Positions 7,469 through 15,890 are shown, counted from the first letter of the stretch. The stretch is 64,000 bases of DNA from Sphingobium lactosutens (GCF_013393185.1 NZ_QJQX01000085.1:62001-126000); one strand, 5' to 3'. The notes: generated by a model not told the origin, from the sequence alone. Program-made: numbers and translations.

Positions 7469-8128
7469 ATGTGCAATCGGGCTGAACGCGGCGACACGCA
7501 GAAGGTGCTGAACCTGTTTGGCGCGAAGAAGGGCGCGCGGTCCAACGAGGGGCCGCTCCCGATCCATCCAGCGCGGCCAGGAACGGTCATCCGCCTGGAC
7601 AATGGCGAACGGGTTCTGGAGCAGATGACATGGGGCTTCCCGCTCACTCAGAAGAGCAAGAGGACCGGAAAACCACTCAAGCCCAAGCCAGTCAACAACG
7701 CGCGCTTTGACAAGCTGCACACCTATTTCTGGAAATGGGCTGCCTCAAAGCCCGAGCATCGCTGTCTCATACCAACTGCGCGCTATTGCGAGGCCTGCGG
7801 GGAGTCGGGCTGCATGACCGAGACCTGGCTGTCGGTGAAGGATCAGCCGATCTTCGCCTGGGCCGGTCTATGGGCGAACAGCGACGAGTGGGGAAGCGTC
7901 TTCACGGGGGTGATGACGGACAATGCGCCGGAGCTTCACCACGTCCACGACCGATCGCCCGTGATCATCGATCCGGCAGATTGGGACTTCTGGCTGACCG
8001 CGCCGCTGGAGGAGCTATACCGGTTTGACCGCCCCTACCCCGCCGATCGACTTGCGGTGGAGCATACGACTACGCCTTGGTTCCAGAGGAAGGCGGTTGC
8101 GGGTCCGGGCCAAGCGCACCTACTATGA
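7469..8128 (+). CDS. SRAP-family protein (HMCES/YedK type), abasic-site DNA crosslinker
   Basis: A 219-residue SOS response-associated peptidase. The mature protein begins with Cys 2 (MCNRAERG); in this family that residue forms a thiazolidine crosslink to abasic sites in single-stranded DNA. Other family marks are the Asn/Arg motif VNNARFDKL, CLIPTARYCEA (active-site Glu), FAWAGLW, and the His in HHVHDRSPVI. The canonical RCLIPxxGFYEW is altered to RCLIPTARYCEACGESGC, with extra cysteines, so this is a divergent member. It protects stalled forks at abasic sites. The stop overlaps the next gene by 4 bases, indicating coupling. A near-match LexA site lies upstream. Confidence 0.85.
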   Translation: MCNRAERGDTQKVLNLFGAKKGARSNEGPLPIHPARPGTVIRLDNGERVLEQMTWGFPLTQKSKRTGKPLKPKPVNNARFDKLHTYFWKWAASKPEHRCLIPTARYCEACGESGCMTETWLSVKDQPIFAWAGLWANSDEWGSVFTGVMTDNAPELHHVHDRSPVIIDPADWDFWLTAPLEELYRFDRPYPADRLAVEHTTTPWFQRKAVAGPGQAHLL

Positions 8129-8337
8129 CGGACCTGTCGCAGCCTGACGAGGCCCGATGCTGGGCAAAGGCTCGAGAGGTGATCGAGAAGTACGGCGACG
8201 ATGTAGACACATTCCTGGAACTTATGATCGACACATGTGGCAAGGACTGCGAGATGCAGCTCCTCATGGAGTGGCTAGTGATCCAAACTTGTGTCGCCAG
8301 GATCCTGAACGGCAACGGCAGCACGGCAGCGCATTAG
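8125..8337 (+). CDS. Small acidic protein coupled to SRAP
   Basis: A 70-residue acidic helical protein with four cysteines, including a CxxxC pair (CGKDC) and a single CVARIL near the C-terminus. The ATG at 8125 overlaps the SRAP stop (ATGA), so it is probably translated by reinitiation after SRAP. No family was recognised. The alternative upstream start at 8077 lies inside SRAP and is unlikely. The 3' end overlaps the convergent gene at 8334 by 4 bases. Confidence 0.55.
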   Translation: MTDLSQPDEARCWAKAREVIEKYGDDVDTFLELMIDTCGKDCEMQLLMEWLVIQTCVARILNGNGSTAAH

Positions 8338-8519
8338 CAGCCCGCCTGCCGCTCCGGGTTCAACACCTCAGCCACAGTATCGTAGCTCTCCTGAAGCTCC
8401 AGCTTTCGACCATCGGCGAACACCACAAGCGTGCCATCATCGCATGGCTGAAAATAGTCCATCTGATCCATGTTGATGGTGACCGGATTGCCATCGGCGA
8501 GGGTAAACTCAGCTATCAT
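8334..8519 (-). CDS. Small beta-rich protein, FlbD-like pattern
   Basis: A 61-residue protein reading MIAEFTLADGNPVTINMDQM...GTLVVFADGRKLELQESYDTV. The two-strand pattern with a DG turn and a terminal ELQES helix resembles the short FlbD/flagellar-accessory fold, but no flagellar gene is nearby, so I call only the pattern. Translation direction is supported by the good start at 8519. It converges on the SRAP operon with a 4-base overlap. Confidence 0.55.
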   Translation of the reverse strand: MIAEFTLADGNPVTINMDQMDYFQPCDDGTLVVFADGRKLELQESYDTVAEVLNPERQAGC

Positions 8520-8696
8520 CGAAACATCTCCTGCCTTGGGAACAGCGCTCTACACGCCGTTTCGTTGCGGAGATTTCGCAGGATGATGTTGTTCATCCTC
8601 CTCTCGGCTGCCCCTTCACCTGCAGGAACAGCACAGAATTTTGCTAACTATCGCAGTTTAAGGCGAATCGTTTCGTCTTCTGCTTTGATTCTTCGT

Positions 8697-8759
8697 GCAG
8701 GTTACGCCTGCATTGCGACCCAAACTTGCCCCGCCATCATAGTTGAGGCGGGGCTTTTT
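8697..8759 (+). ncRNA. Hairpin-plus-terminator element, copy 1 (candidate small RNA)
   Basis: The 63-base element starts with a small hairpin (GCAGG-TTACG-CCTGC), then a linker with CATTGCGACCCAA, then an intrinsic terminator: stem GCCCCGCC / GGCGGGGC with an 11-base loop, followed by TTTTT. The same order, linker and total length recur at 8852-8914. This suggests duplicated small RNAs or duplicated transcript ends rather than a gene terminator, because no + strand gene ends just upstream. Confidence 0.45.
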
Positions 8760-8851
8760 GCTATGGAACTTCCGTTATAATACTTCATCGCCGCTAGACA
8801 GCGCAAGAGAGCTATGTCGCAACCATCAGCCAGGATGGCGCTTATGCCTTT

Positions 8852-8914
8852 GCAGGTTACCTGCATTGCGACCCAACTTAGCCCTGCCTTCCTTTCAGTG
8901 AGGCGGGGCTTTTT
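8852..8914 (+). ncRNA. Hairpin-plus-terminator element, copy 2 (candidate small RNA)
   Basis: The second copy, also 63 bases. It has the hairpin GCAGG-TTA-CCTGC, linker CATTGCGACCCAA, and terminator stem AGCCCTGCCT / AGGCGGGGCT followed by TTTTT. Changes in the loops with stems kept argue that structure is conserved. Confidence 0.45.
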
Positions 8915-9012
8915 CCTTAAACCATTCAGATCGTTTGCAGTTCCGCCCGCGGCCGCGGGCGATTTGTCACTTATCGGAAGGTAATCATCGACTTAGGTCC
9001 TACCTTCCGAGC

Positions 9013-9198
9013 TCAAGGGTCATTAACCGGCAGCGGCTTGTGGCCTTCCTCTTCATGATGCAGGACGTCGCCCAGCCGCCGCATGTCTACGAGCTGACCG
9101 CAGCTGGGACAGGCATAGAAATTGTCCGCCTCATCCTCCGAAACGCTAAAGGTGGGCAAGCAAGCATTCAGCTCTTCGCGTGTCTTTTCGTCGATCAT
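9013..9198 (-). CDS. Small C-x2-C...H zinc-ribbon-like protein
   Basis: A 61-residue acidic protein with CPSC and, 15 to 22 residues later, a histidine-rich stretch (LHHEEEGHKP), giving a possible single zinc site. Start at 9198 (MIDEKTREELNACL) was chosen over the longer frame, because the upstream residues are cysteine-rich and of low quality. It has no recognised family or partner. It lies between the duplicated RNA element and the terminase remnant, in the accessory island. Confidence 0.5.
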   Translation of the reverse strand: MIDEKTREELNACLPTFSVSEDEADNFYACPSCGQLVDMRRLGDVLHHEEEGHKPLPVNDP

Positions 9199-9267
9199 GG
9201 CAGCACCGCATGGGGTCATCGCGCTTGAGCAACTGCCTGTCTGGAGTCGCGCACCGCAGCTACAGAA

Positions 9268-9300
9268 GAAGCCCCGCAGCGGGGAAACGAGCGGGGCTTC
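9268..9300. terminator. GC-rich hairpin upstream of the terminase remnant
   Basis: A 10-bp inverted repeat (GAAGCCCCGC / GCGGGGCTTC) around a 13-base loop. Only a weak TTCTGT follows on the minus strand, so it may be a weak terminator or a transcript-end remnant. Confidence 0.3.
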
Positions 9301-9447
9301 CCAGGCTTTGTGCCTGCCGATCATTATAGGCTGGATAAGGACGAAAAACCATGGTTCATTCGGACTAGGAGGGGGCCTCGATGACCGCACGCCGGGTTTG
9401 ATCGAGGAGCGAGATCAGCCAGATGGCGGGAAGCCCGCAGGAAGGCG

Positions 9448-9951
9448 GTGTCCGCTGCGCCAACCAGCGATTATTCCGTCTGCACCACATGGGGTTTTCT
9501 CGCCCGCAAATGGTATCTCCTCGATGTGTTCCGCCAGCGGCTGGACTATCCAGATCTTAAACGGGCCGTCATCCGTCTTCACCGACAGTGGTCGGCAGAC
9601 AAGGTGGTCATCGAAGACGCTGGCAGCGGAAAATCCCTATGGCAGGAATTTTGTCACCAAGGGCCCTTCCGGCCACTGATGTGGAGCGTCACTCAGGATA
9701 AAGAGACGCGGTTCGTTGGCACGTTGGGCGAAGTCGAGGCGGGCAATCTGCTCCTACCGGTGCAGGCGCCGTGGCTGGAGGCGTTTCGTTCTGAACTCAA
9801 GGCGTTCCCCAGCGGCGGGCACGACGATCAGGTCGATAGTTTCAGCCAATTTGAGCAGTTCCAGCTTAACAGCTGGAAGTGGGTGGAGACCCAATATGAC
9901 GCCAAAGGACGGCCTCTTCGTGTCGTGCGGAAGTCGAAGCGGGAGTGGTAA
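9448..9951 (+). pseudogene. Phage terminase large subunit, C-terminal nuclease fragment
   Basis: The 167 residues match only the C-terminal RNase-H-like nuclease domain of a phage terminase large subunit: SDYSVCTTWGF, VIEDAGSGKSLWQEF, and FPSGGHDDQVDSF (metal-binding Asp residues). The N-terminal ATPase domain with Walker motifs is missing. Upstream in-frame codons back to about 9400 read as basic residues that do not resemble terminase, so the fusion point lies near 9455. No portal, capsid or integrase genes adjoin. This is a prophage remnant, probably non-functional. A GTG at 9448 would be the only start. Confidence 0.75.
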
Positions 9952-10069
9952 ACAACCTTTTAGGGCAACTGACTTCACGCCACACCTGCGATCAGCTGCC
10001 TTACCATGGAGGTATTCAGGTGATCGTGGCTCCATGATCCCATTGACGACTGCTAAGACTTGATTGCGT

Positions 10070-11467
10070 TCACATATGCAAAACTCGACCGAAAGCGGCG
10101 AGCACGCTTTCGTGCATCGATTCCGAAATGGTCGGATGCGGGAAGACCGTGTGCATCAGTTCCGCTTCGGTGGTTTCCAGCGTCTTGCCGACGGTGAAGC
10201 CCTGGATCATTTCGGTGACTTCTGCGCCGACCATGTGCGCGCCCAGCAGTTCGCCGGTTTTGGCATCGAACACGGTCTTGGTGAAGCCTTCCGCCTCGCC
10301 CAGCGCGATCGCCTTGCCATTGCCGATGAAGGGGAACATGCCGACCTTCACCTCATAGCCCGCTTCCTTCGCCTTGGCTTCGGTAAGGCCGACGCTGGCG
10401 ATCTGGGGGTGGCAATAGGTGCAGCCTGGAATATTGCGCGGGTCCATGGCGTGCGGATGCTTGCCCGCGATGGCTTCGGCCGCGATCACGCCTTCATGGC
10501 TGGCCTTGTGCGCAAGCCATGGCGGTGCGGTGATATCGCCGATCGCCCAGAGCCCATCGACATTGGTGCGGCACATTTCGTCGGTCTTCAGGAAGCCGCG
10601 ATCGTCCACCGCGACGCCCAGTTCCTTGAGGCCGATATTTTCCGTGTTGGGCACGATGCCGATGGCGACGATGACATGGCTGTAATCGCCGTTGACGACC
10701 TTCCCATCCTTGCCCTTGATCGCGGCCTTTACGCCGTTTGCGCCGACTTCCAGCTTTTCAAGGCCAGCGCCGGTCATGATGGTCATGCCCTGCTTCTTCA
10801 GCGCCTTTTCGAGGAAGGCGGAGACGTCCGCATCCTCGACCGGCACAACGCGGTCCAGCATTTCGACAACCGTGACGTCCGCGCCCATGTCATTGTAGAA
10901 GCTTGCAAATTCGATACCGATCGCACCCGACCCGATCACCAGCAGCTTGGTCGGCATTTCGGGCGGGGTCATGGCGTGGCGGTAGGTCCAGACGCGCTTG
11001 CCGTCCGCTTTGGCGAAGGGCAAGTCACGGGCGCGGGCGCCGGTGGCGACGATGATGTTCTTCGCCGTCAGTTCCTCGGTCTTGCCGTCCTTGGTGACGC
11101 TGAGCTTACCCTTTCCAGTGAGCTTGCCCTCGCCCATGTGGACGGTGATCTTGTTCTTCTTCATCAGGTGCGTGACACCCTGATTGAGCTGCTTGGCAAC
11201 GCCGCGCGAGCGCTTCACGACCGCGTCGATGTCGGCGCTGATCTTCTCGGCCGCCAGGCCATAATCCTTGGCATGCTGCATATAATGATAGATCTCGGCC
11301 GAACGCAGCAGCGCCTTTGTCGGGATGCAGCCCCAGTTCAGGCAGATGCCGCCCAGATTTTCGCGTTCGACAATGGCGGTCTTGAGGCCAAGCTGCGAGG
11401 CACGGATCGCGGCCACATAGCCGCCAGGGCCAGAACCCAGAACGATAAGGTCATACGTGTCAGCCAT
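10070..11467 (-). CDS. lpdA: Dihydrolipoamide dehydrogenase (E3)
   Basis: A 465-residue FAD disulfide reductase that reoxidises dihydrolipoyl groups of 2-oxoacid dehydrogenase complexes. It shows FAD motif GSGPGG at 11-16, the redox disulfide in GGICLNWGCIPTK, the NAD motif GSGAIGIEFA, and the C-terminal catalytic HPTISE dyad. Length is typical. It lies 46 bases downstream of the thiolase, same strand, so it may end the eight-gene operon. An E1/E2 set with no E3 lies at 47.8-51.2 kb, and this could serve it. A housekeeping E3 is equally possible. Confidence 0.92.
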   Translation of the reverse strand: MADTYDLIVLGSGPGGYVAAIRASQLGLKTAIVERENLGGICLNWGCIPTKALLRSAEIYHYMQHAKDYGLAAEKISADIDAVVKRSRGVAKQLNQGVTHLMKKNKITVHMGEGKLTGKGKLSVTKDGKTEELTAKNIIVATGARARDLPFAKADGKRVWTYRHAMTPPEMPTKLLVIGSGAIGIEFASFYNDMGADVTVVEMLDRVVPVEDADVSAFLEKALKKQGMTIMTGAGLEKLEVGANGVKAAIKGKDGKVVNGDYSHVIVAIGIVPNTENIGLKELGVAVDDRGFLKTDEMCRTNVDGLWAIGDITAPPWLAHKASHEGVIAAEAIAGKHPHAMDPRNIPGCTYCHPQIASVGLTEAKAKEAGYEVKVGMFPFIGNGKAIALGEAEGFTKTVFDAKTGELLGAHMVGAEVTEMIQGFTVGKTLETTEAELMHTVFPHPTISESMHESVLAAFGRVLHM

Positions 11468-11513
11468 TGCTATAGAACAACTTTCCTGGATGGATGGATG
11501 GAGATCTGTGGTT

Positions 11514-12674
11514 TTAGAGCGCCTCTACGATCGTGACGTTTGCAACGCCGCCACCCTCGCACATCGTTTGCAAGCCATAGCGTTTGCCGCGAGACTTAAG
11601 GGCATGGATCAATGTCGTCATCAGCTTGGTCCCGGTGGCGCCCAGCGGATGGCCGAGGGCAATCGCGCCGCCATTTACGTTAAGCTTGTTGGGATCGGCC
11701 TCAATCGCCTGAAGCCAAGCCATGGGAATGGAGGCGAAGGCTTCGTTCACCTCGAACAGGTCGATGTCGTCAAGCCTCATGCCCCCGCGCTCCAACGCCC
11801 GGCGCGTAGCGGGGATCGGTTCCTCCAGCATGATCACCGGATCGCCCGCAGTCACAGTCATATTATGAATGCGGGCGATCGGGCTTAGGTTGAACCGTTT
11901 GACCGCCGCCTCGCTCGCCACCAGTACGCCCGATGCTCCATCGGTCATCTGGCTCGCATTGCCCGCGGTGATCCTCCCGCCATCGGTTAGCGCCTTAAGT
12001 GAGGCTAGCGCCTCCATCGTGCCGTCGGCTCGCACGCCTTCATCCTGCGCGAATATGCCTTCCAGCGTATCGACCGGCACTATTTCCTTCACGAACGCGC
12101 CCGATGCGATTGCCGACGCCGCCTTGCGATGGCTTTCCAGTGCAAAGGCATCCATATCTTCGCGGCTAAAGCCATATTTGTCGGCGATCGCTTGCGCGCC
12201 GTGGAACTGGCTGAACTCCGCCACGCCGAAGCGTTGTAGGATGCTGCGCGGCCACGGCCCTTCGCTCAAGCCAGCCTGCGCGTGGAGGGTGTAGTTGGAT
12301 CCCATGGGCACGCGGGACATGCTTTCGGTCCCGGCGGCAACCACCAGATCCTGCGTGCCCGACATCACGGCCTGCGCGGCGAAATGCAGCGCCTGCTGCG
12401 ATGAGCCGCACTGGCGGTCAATGGTGACGGCAGGCACACTCGGCGGCAGTTTTGAGGCGAGCACGACATTGCGGCCAAAGGCGAAGGATTGTTCGCCCGC
12501 CTGTGTCACGCAGCCCAGGATTACATCCTCGATAGCGGCGGGATCAATACCCGTCCGGGTGACCAGCGCGTTGAGCACCGCAGCGCCAAGATCGGCCGGA
12601 TGCGTGCCCGCCAGCGCACCCTTGCGCTTGCCACCGGCTGTGCGAACGGCCTCCACGATATAGGCTTCCGCCAT
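11514..12674 (-). CDS. Acetyl-CoA acyltransferase (thiolase)
   Basis: A 386-residue thiolase cleaving 3-oxoacyl-CoA with CoA. The nucleophilic Cys is residue 89 in DRQCGSSQQALHFAA. C-terminal marks are NEAFASIPMAW, the His in GGAIALGHPLGATG and the second Cys in CEGGG. The DRQCGSSQ form is of the degradative FadA type seen in steroid and lipid pathways. Start set at ATG 12674, preceded by AAAGGAG. A GTG at 12680 would overlap the crotonase stop. It is the last gene of the leftward operon and probably removes acetyl or propionyl units from the ligase product. Confidence 0.9.
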   Translation of the reverse strand: MAEAYIVEAVRTAGGKRKGALAGTHPADLGAAVLNALVTRTGIDPAAIEDVILGCVTQAGEQSFAFGRNVVLASKLPPSVPAVTIDRQCGSSQQALHFAAQAVMSGTQDLVVAAGTESMSRVPMGSNYTLHAQAGLSEGPWPRSILQRFGVAEFSQFHGAQAIADKYGFSREDMDAFALESHRKAASAIASGAFVKEIVPVDTLEGIFAQDEGVRADGTMEALASLKALTDGGRITAGNASQMTDGASGVLVASEAAVKRFNLSPIARIHNMTVTAGDPVIMLEEPIPATRRALERGGMRLDDIDLFEVNEAFASIPMAWLQAIEADPNKLNVNGGAIALGHPLGATGTKLMTTLIHALKSRGKRYGLQTMCEGGGVANVTIVEAL

Positions 12675-12676
12675 GA

Positions 12677-13465
12677 TCACGCTCCTTTGAACTGAGGCGG
12701 GCGTTTGGCGAGAAGCGCGCCAAGGCCCTCCTCGCTCTCCGGCCCACCACCTGCCTTGACCATCGAACGGGCTTCCCGGTCCAACTGGGTTTCCAGGCCC
12801 GTTTCGAAACTGTCGGCCAGCAACGCCCGGGCGGCGGCAAGAGCCGCTGTCGGCCCGTCAGCCAGCGCCTTGGCGACCCGCAGCCCTTCCTCCGCTAACA
12901 CCTCGTCATCGACGATGCGGGTGAGGATGCCGATGGCTTCCGCTTCGTCCGCCTTGATCCGACGGTTGGTCAGGATGATCTCCTGCGCCTTGCGAAGTCC
13001 CACCATACGTGGCAGCAGCCAGCTGAGCCCGCCGTCCGCCGTCAGGCCGATGGCGCCATAGGCGGCCGTGAAATGCGCCGAGCGAGCGCCGATGGCGACA
13101 TCACCCAAGAGGGCGAGGCTGAAGCCCGCCCCGGCTGCCGGGCCGTTGACCAGAGTCACCAACGGTTTCGATGCGCGCGCCAGCCGCTGGACGGCAGCAT
13201 GGAAGAGAGCGATGAGTTCGCTCAGCGCTTCCGGCCGCCGCTCACCCGCGCCGGCGATGAACTTGACATCGCCGCCTGCGCAGAATAGCCGGCCATTACC
13301 GGTGAGAAGGATACAGCGCACTGCCGGGTCGGTGTCGCAGCGGATCGTCTCTGCCAGCAATGCCCTGGCCATCGGCACATCGATAGAATTGCCTAACTCC
13401 GGTCGATCAAGCGTAATTCGCGCCACGCCATCTTCTATCGTGAGCACAACTCCATCCGCAGTCAT
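12677..13465 (-). CDS. Enoyl-CoA hydratase/isomerase family protein
   Basis: A 262-residue crotonase-fold enzyme acting on acyl-CoA. The oxyanion-hole glycines (CAGGDVKF, GPAAGAGFSLALLGD) are present. The two catalytic glutamates of hydratases are not: the sites read GAGFSLALLGD and AAYGAIGLTADGG. The TADGG form resembles the isomerase PaaG class, so double-bond isomerisation or hydrolysis is as likely as hydration. Its start overlaps the stop of the SDR at 13462 by 4 bases. It is followed, with little gap, by thiolase. Confidence 0.82.
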   Translation of the reverse strand: MTADGVVLTIEDGVARITLDRPELGNSIDVPMARALLAETIRCDTDPAVRCILLTGNGRLFCAGGDVKFIAGAGERRPEALSELIALFHAAVQRLARASKPLVTLVNGPAAGAGFSLALLGDVAIGARSAHFTAAYGAIGLTADGGLSWLLPRMVGLRKAQEIILTNRRIKADEAEAIGILTRIVDDEVLAEEGLRVAKALADGPTAALAAARALLADSFETGLETQLDREARSMVKAGGGPESEEGLGALLAKRPPQFKGA

Positions 13466-14223
13466 CGCGGCGCCATGCGGATGGCGCCGTCGAGACGGAT
13501 CACTTCGCCGTTCAACATGGGGTTGCGGACGATGGCTTCGACCAGCTGCGCATATTCCGAAGGCTTGCCCAGACGACTGGGATGCGGCACCTGCGCGCCA
13601 AGCGCATCCTGAATTTGCGGTGAAAAGCTTTCCAGCATGGGAGTCATGAAAATGCCCGGTGCGACCGTCATGACCCGAATCTTGTGCTGCGCCAGATCGC
13701 GCGCGACTGGCAAGGTCATGCCAACGACGCCGCCCTTGGACGCACTATAGGCTGCCTGCCCGATCTGGCCATCATAGGCCGCGACCGAGGCAGTATTGAT
13801 GATAACGCCGCGCTCGCCATCAATCTCCTGGGCCCCCGCCACGCGGGCGGCGAATTTGGAAATGACGTTGAAAGTGCCGATCAGATTGACTTCGATCGTC
13901 TTGCGATACACGTCCAGCGGATGGGGGGCATTTTCCTTGCCCACCGTTTTGATAGCCGGCGCGATGCCCGCGCAGTTGACGAGGATGCGGGCAACGCCAT
14001 AGGCCGCTTCCGCCGCGTCTAGCCCGGAGGCGACGCTGGCATCGTCGACCACATTGACACTGACGAAAACGCCGCCGATCTCCGACGCTGTCGCTTGGCC
14101 CGCCTCCTCATTGAGGTCGAAGATCGCGACCTTGGCACCGTGCGCCGCCAGCATCACCGCCGTCGCCTTCCCCAAACCGGACGCGCCGCCTGTGACGATC
14201 GCCGATACCCCACTGATATCCAT
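13462..14223 (-). CDS. SDR, 3-hydroxyacyl-CoA dehydrogenase-like (HSD10 type)
   Basis: A 253-residue classical short-chain dehydrogenase with TGGASGLG near the N-terminus, NCAG, NTASVAA (catalytic Ser) and YSASKGG (Tyr and Lys). The PGIFMTPML and HPSRLGKPSEYA phrases are like the mitochondrial 17beta-HSD10 / 3-hydroxyacyl-CoA dehydrogenase group, which oxidises hydroxyacyl-CoA and hydroxysteroids. It lies between the ThDP enzyme and crotonase, overlapping the latter by 4 bases. This order, SDR-crotonase-thiolase, gives a near-complete beta-oxidation turn. Confidence 0.88.
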   Translation of the reverse strand: MDISGVSAIVTGGASGLGKATAVMLAAHGAKVAIFDLNEEAGQATASEIGGVFVSVNVVDDASVASGLDAAEAAYGVARILVNCAGIAPAIKTVGKENAPHPLDVYRKTIEVNLIGTFNVISKFAARVAGAQEIDGERGVIINTASVAAYDGQIGQAAYSASKGGVVGMTLPVARDLAQHKIRVMTVAPGIFMTPMLESFSPQIQDALGAQVPHPSRLGKPSEYAQLVEAIVRNPMLNGEVIRLDGAIRMAPR

Positions 14224-14258
14224 GTCTTTTCCTTCCTTGAACTTCCAGTCGCTGACGC

Positions 14259-15890
14259 TCAGGGCAATTCCGGCATCGCATCCGGATCAAGCTTCAGATC
14301 GATCAAAATGGGCCGGTCGCGGGTCTCGATCGCGGCCAGCGCCCGCTCAAGATCCGCGAAGGTTTCTACAGTAAAGCCCTGCCCGCCCAGTGCATCGGCG
14401 ACCTTGGCGAAGTCCGGCCATTCGAACATCGACAGAGCCGGGTCCATATTCTTGTTGCGGAACTGGATATGCTCCGCGCCATAGGCACCGTCATTGCAGA
14501 TGATGGTGACGATATCGAGCTTGTGGCGCACCGCCGTGTTGAATTCGGCAAGGCCACCCAGCACGAAGCCACCGTCGCCCGTCACATGCAGCACCGGCAC
14601 ATTCGGCCTGGCAAGCGCCGCGCCGATGGCATGGCCCATGCCAAGGCCGATCGAACCGAAGGCGAGAGTGATGACGAACTGCCGTGGATCGGGCACCCGC
14701 AGATTCTTCCACGGCTCGGTCAGGAAACGCCCGCCATCGGTCACGAGCACCCGGTCGCGGGGAAAAGCCTGCTCCAGCCGCTGGACGACCCGCGGCATGT
14801 CGATCCGTTCCGACGCATCGGGGGTGCGCAGCCCTTCCCAGGGCGAGGCCGTCTCAAGCCGATCGGCCAGCGCCTGGTCGCGCGCGCCCGCGCCCGGAAT
14901 TTCCGCCTCGTCCAGCCAATTGCGGAACAGATCAGCGGTCAGGGCCGCGTCGCCAACCACGCCTGCGTCAGGTGTCATATAGCGGCCGATCTGAGCCGGA
15001 TCGCTATCGACCTGCACGAAGCGCTTGCCCTTCTGGAAAGCGCCACGCGACAGCGTGTAGGGATTGATGCTCGCACCGAAACCGATGATGCAGTCCGCCT
15101 CGATCAGCGTGTCAACGGCGACCGGCTGGCTGAGCGTGCCGCAGATGCCAAGATCGAACGGTTCGCCCCGGAAAAGATCCTTGGCCTGCAAGGTCGTCGC
15201 CAGCGGCGCTTCGAGTCGTTCGGCAAGGCGGATGAGCGCCGCCCGCGCCTCCGCATCGATCGCGCCGCGTCCGGCAAGTACCACAGGACGGCGCGCGGCG
15301 GCGATGATGCCGATGGCATTGTCCAGATCCTCGCTCTCGGGCACCAACCCGCGCGTGTGCGGCGCCCGGTAGGGCCGCGCTTCATATTCGGTGTCATCCC
15401 ACTGGAATTCGACCGGGATGTTGAGCGCGATCGGCCGCCGCTCGGTCAAGGCGCGGCGGAAACAGGTCGCGACATCCTCGGCGATGGTGCGGGGGGAGCG
15501 AAGTTGCTCGAAACCCGCGCCGGTCGCCAATATATGGTCGCGCTGACCGGTATTCTGGAAATTCTCGCGATCCTCAACCGGCGTATCGCCGCACAGCAGC
15601 AGCATCGGCACCCGCGCCTTCACCCCATGGACGAGAGCGGTCAGCGTGTTGGTGACCGCCGCGCCATGGGTCACGGACACGACACCCAGCCGACCACTGA
15701 CATTGGTATAACCTAGCCCCATCAGCGTCGCGCCCGCTTCATTGGCGGAGGAAATGAAGCGCCCGCCGCAATCGCGGATGAAGCTGTCGACCATGTAGAG
15801 ATTGGCATCGCCGATCAGGCCGAAAAGCGTTTCCACCCCATTGTCGCTGAGCGCGCGAGCGATGGCCGCGTGCACCTTCATGATGCTCAT
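14259..15890 (-). CDS. Thiamine-diphosphate enzyme (acetolactate synthase/acyl-CoA lyase fold)
   Basis: A 543-residue ThDP enzyme with three typical domains. The cofactor-activating Glu is in SANEAGA near residue 50, and the ThDP-magnesium motif GDGGFVLGGLAEFNTA ... NDGAYGAE is C-terminal. The closest fold relatives are acetolactate synthase, benzoylformate decarboxylase, oxalyl-CoA decarboxylase and 2-hydroxyacyl-CoA lyase; no small regulatory subunit is nearby. A carboligase or decarboxylase for branched valine synthesis would be out of place between an FAD enzyme and beta-oxidation genes. A C-C lyase acting on a 2-hydroxyacyl or 2-oxo intermediate is the inferred role. Confidence 0.85.
   Translation of the reverse strand: MSIMKVHAAIARALSDNGVETLFGLIGDANLYMVDSFIRDCGGRFISSANEAGATLMGLGYTNVSGRLGVVSVTHGAAVTNTLTALVHGVKARVPMLLLCGDTPVEDRENFQNTGQRDHILATGAGFEQLRSPRTIAEDVATCFRRALTERRPIALNIPVEFQWDDTEYEARPYRAPHTRGLVPESEDLDNAIGIIAAARRPVVLAGRGAIDAEARAALIRLAERLEAPLATTLQAKDLFRGEPFDLGICGTLSQPVAVDTLIEADCIIGFGASINPYTLSRGAFQKGKRFVQVDSDPAQIGRYMTPDAGVVGDAALTADLFRNWLDEAEIPGAGARDQALADRLETASPWEGLRTPDASERIDMPRVVQRLEQAFPRDRVLVTDGGRFLTEPWKNLRVPDPRQFVITLAFGSIGLGMGHAIGAALARPNVPVLHVTGDGGFVLGGLAEFNTAVRHKLDIVTIICNDGAYGAEHIQFRNKNMDPALSMFEWPDFAKVADALGGQGFTVETFADLERALAAIETRDRPILIDLKLDPDAMPELP

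Larger units (their letters stand above)
8520..9012. other. Non-coding stretch with duplicated RNA-like element
   Basis: About 490 bases without a supportable protein gene. It holds two copies of a 63-base hairpin-plus-terminator element, annotated separately. The rest shows no tRNA fold or recognisable site. Confidence 0.5.

Noticed and set aside
8538..8570. EcfG-type general stress promoter GGAAC...CGTT
   Set aside because: The spacing is 14 or 19 bases instead of about 16-17, so the match is not convincing.
8697..8914. Possible two-repeat CRISPR array
   Set aside because: Only two copies, with internal hairpin and terminator structure and a 92-base gap that does not repeat.
11480..11505. 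ATGG/GGAT microrepeat between thiolase and lpdA
   Set aside because: Four tandem ATGG units are too short to be meaningful and may be slippage.
10064..11536. Long + strand open frame opposite lpdA
   Set aside because: It is a GC-rich antisense shadow of a well-supported enzyme gene; its translation is low-complexity His/Arg/Asp-rich and lacks a ribosome site.
14469..15716. 415-codon + strand frame opposite the ThDP enzyme
   Set aside because: Arg/Asp/Gly-rich antisense translation with no domain signature.
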